Assembly (NCBI GenBank): GCA_947463285.1 | Contig: CANHTV010000055.1 | Location: forward strand, 1 to 13,258 | Reading direction: 5' to 3' | Origin: Verrucomicrobiaceae bacterium | GTDB taxonomy: Bacteria; Verrucomicrobiota; Verrucomicrobiia; Verrucomicrobiales; Verrucomicrobiaceae | Length of the DNA stretch: 13,258 bases | Part shown: one piece after another, positions 12,860 to 13,258 of the stretch | Numbering within the stretch: the first letter of the stretch is position 1 | Layout: each line of letters starts with the position of its first letter | Notes under the pieces: generated by a model | Database searches by the model: none | Told to the model about the DNA's origin: nothing | The model's input: the letters and a program-made list of their open reading frames with translations, nothing else | Made by a program: the position numbers and the translations under genes

Positions 12860-12877
12860 GCGATCCTCCTGTCACTC
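12839..12877 (-). repeat. 13-bp perfect palindrome over the YihY ribosome-binding site and start
   Basis: The arms 12839-12851 and 12865-12877 (GAGTGACAGGAGG and complement) are perfect over 13 bp with a 13-nt loop. On the minus strand the first arm holds the AGGAGG Shine-Dalgarno and the loop holds the ATG of YihY. In RNA the stem would hide the ribosome-binding site. It lies 9 nt after the stop of the DUF3309-type gene. Confidence 0.75.
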
Positions 12878-12886
12878 GAAACCATG

Positions 12887-13030
12887 TCAGATACGTCCTG
12901 TGAGCAGCAGGATGATGAGAACGATGACGATGATCGAAGCTGCACCTCCTAGGTAGTGATTGCCGGAGCGGAAGCCGTAACCACCACCGCCCAGCAGCAG
13001 CATAATGAGAAGGATGAGAAGGATATTCAT
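12887..13030 (-). CDS. DUF3309-type 47-residue membrane protein
   Basis: The 47 residues are MNILLILLIMLLLGGGGYGF, then RSGNHYLGGAASIIVIVLII, then LLLTGRI. Two membrane helices flank a Gly-rich turn; the 'LLGGGGYGFRSG..Y.GG..S' centre and the LLLTGRI end are typical of the DUF3309 small-protein family. Its function is unknown, and it often sits in stress or envelope gene clusters like this one. It starts 17 nt after the stop of the coiled-coil gene and ends just before the palindrome at 12839-12877. Confidence 0.85.
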   Translation of the reverse strand: MNILLILLIMLLLGGGGYGFRSGNHYLGGAASIIVIVLIILLLTGRI

Positions 13031-13047
13031 GGGAGTTAAATCAGGGG

Positions 13048-13258
13048 TTACTTCGCTGCAGCATCCACCTTGGCCTTAGCAGCGGCGGCGGCGGCATCGG
13101 CTTTTTTCTTTTCAGCATCGAGCTGGGCCTGGGCAGATACTTTGTCAGCCTCAATGTCAGCCTTGTTCTCAGCCGCATTGAGCTCGGCCTGCTTCGTGGC
13201 GTTTTCGGCGGCGGCATTCACCGCACGCTTTTCGTCTTCGATAGCTGACTTGGTGGCG
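13048..13258 (-). CDS. Ala/Lys/Glu-rich coiled-coil protein, C-terminal part (runs off window)
   Basis: The frame is open from the right edge to the TAA at 13048-13050 and gives about 69 residues rich in Ala, Lys, Glu and Asp (ATKSAIEDEKRAVNAAAENA, ADKVSAQAQLDAEKKKADAA, ending KAKVDAAAK). Heptad-like spacing of small hydrophobic residues implies a long charged helix or coiled coil, as in TolA-like or DUF883-like stalks. The N-terminus and any signal peptide are outside the window. Low complexity prevents a family call. Confidence 0.7.
   Translation of the reverse strand, partial: ATKSAIEDEKRAVNAAAENATKQAELNAAENKADIEADKVSAQAQLDAEKKKADAAAAAAKAKVDAAAK

Noticed and set aside
1..13258. tRNA, rRNA, insertion sequence or prophage genes
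   Set aside because: No cloverleaf, ribosomal RNA segment, transposase or integrase frame was recognised on either strand.

Overview
The window reads as one compact, almost entirely minus-strand stretch of a Gram-negative bacterial chromosome. Lipoproteins, an LpxR-type outer-membrane enzyme remnant, entericidin- and BON-type proteins and DUF883-type membrane anchors argue for an outer membrane. The Gfo/Idh/MocA oxidoreductase, weak Shine-Dalgarno sites and protein style resemble Verrucomicrobiota (Prosthecobacter-like). That placement is inference from family content, not from a marker gene.

Layout, right to left, which is the direction of transcription. 13258-12013: the end of an Ala/Lys/Glu-rich coiled-coil protein, a DUF3309-type small membrane protein, and a YihY/UPF0761 membrane protein broken by four +1 frameshifts. 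11982-9301: an intact P2-type cation ATPase. 9296-6031: a probable operon of Dps, a zinc-dependent alcohol dehydrogenase, a DUF892/YciE-like ferritin-fold protein, a baeRF/eRF1-like protein, a Tyr/Gly-rich lipoprotein and a small acidic protein. 6013-3397: short transcription units for a 77-residue orphan protein, a fasciclin-domain protein, dodecin plus a frameshifted mini-lipoprotein, a DUF883 pair, and CsbD plus entericidin. 3277-1660: a triple-BON periplasmic protein, an LpxR C-terminal remnant, a DUF3185 protein and a 54-residue membrane protein. 1471-347: a Gfo/Idh/MocA oxidoreductase. 148-1: the N-terminus of a ParD-like antitoxin.

The main theme is stress protection: DNA and iron protection (Dps), flavin buffering (dodecin), envelope maintenance (BON, fasciclin, DUF883, entericidin) and general stress (CsbD, DUF892). 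The main new observation is a near-identical motif, GGGTTACACCCCATGG on the minus strand, at seven places between about 3.26 and 9.30 kb. Nearly every copy lies 34-92 nt upstream of a stress-gene start, and no copy was seen elsewhere in the window. This looks like the cis-element of one regulon. Hairpins fit terminators at the unit ends (3336-3379, 4648-4692, 5128-5157), although one lies between the motif and the gene it should serve.

Two genes, the YihY protein and the mini-lipoprotein, become complete if single extra bases are removed: six +1 shifts in total and none in the other direction. This is either real decay or local insertion error. Two palindromes are also notable: a nested 26-bp one at 256-313, and a 13-bp one whose arm holds the YihY Shine-Dalgarno sequence.
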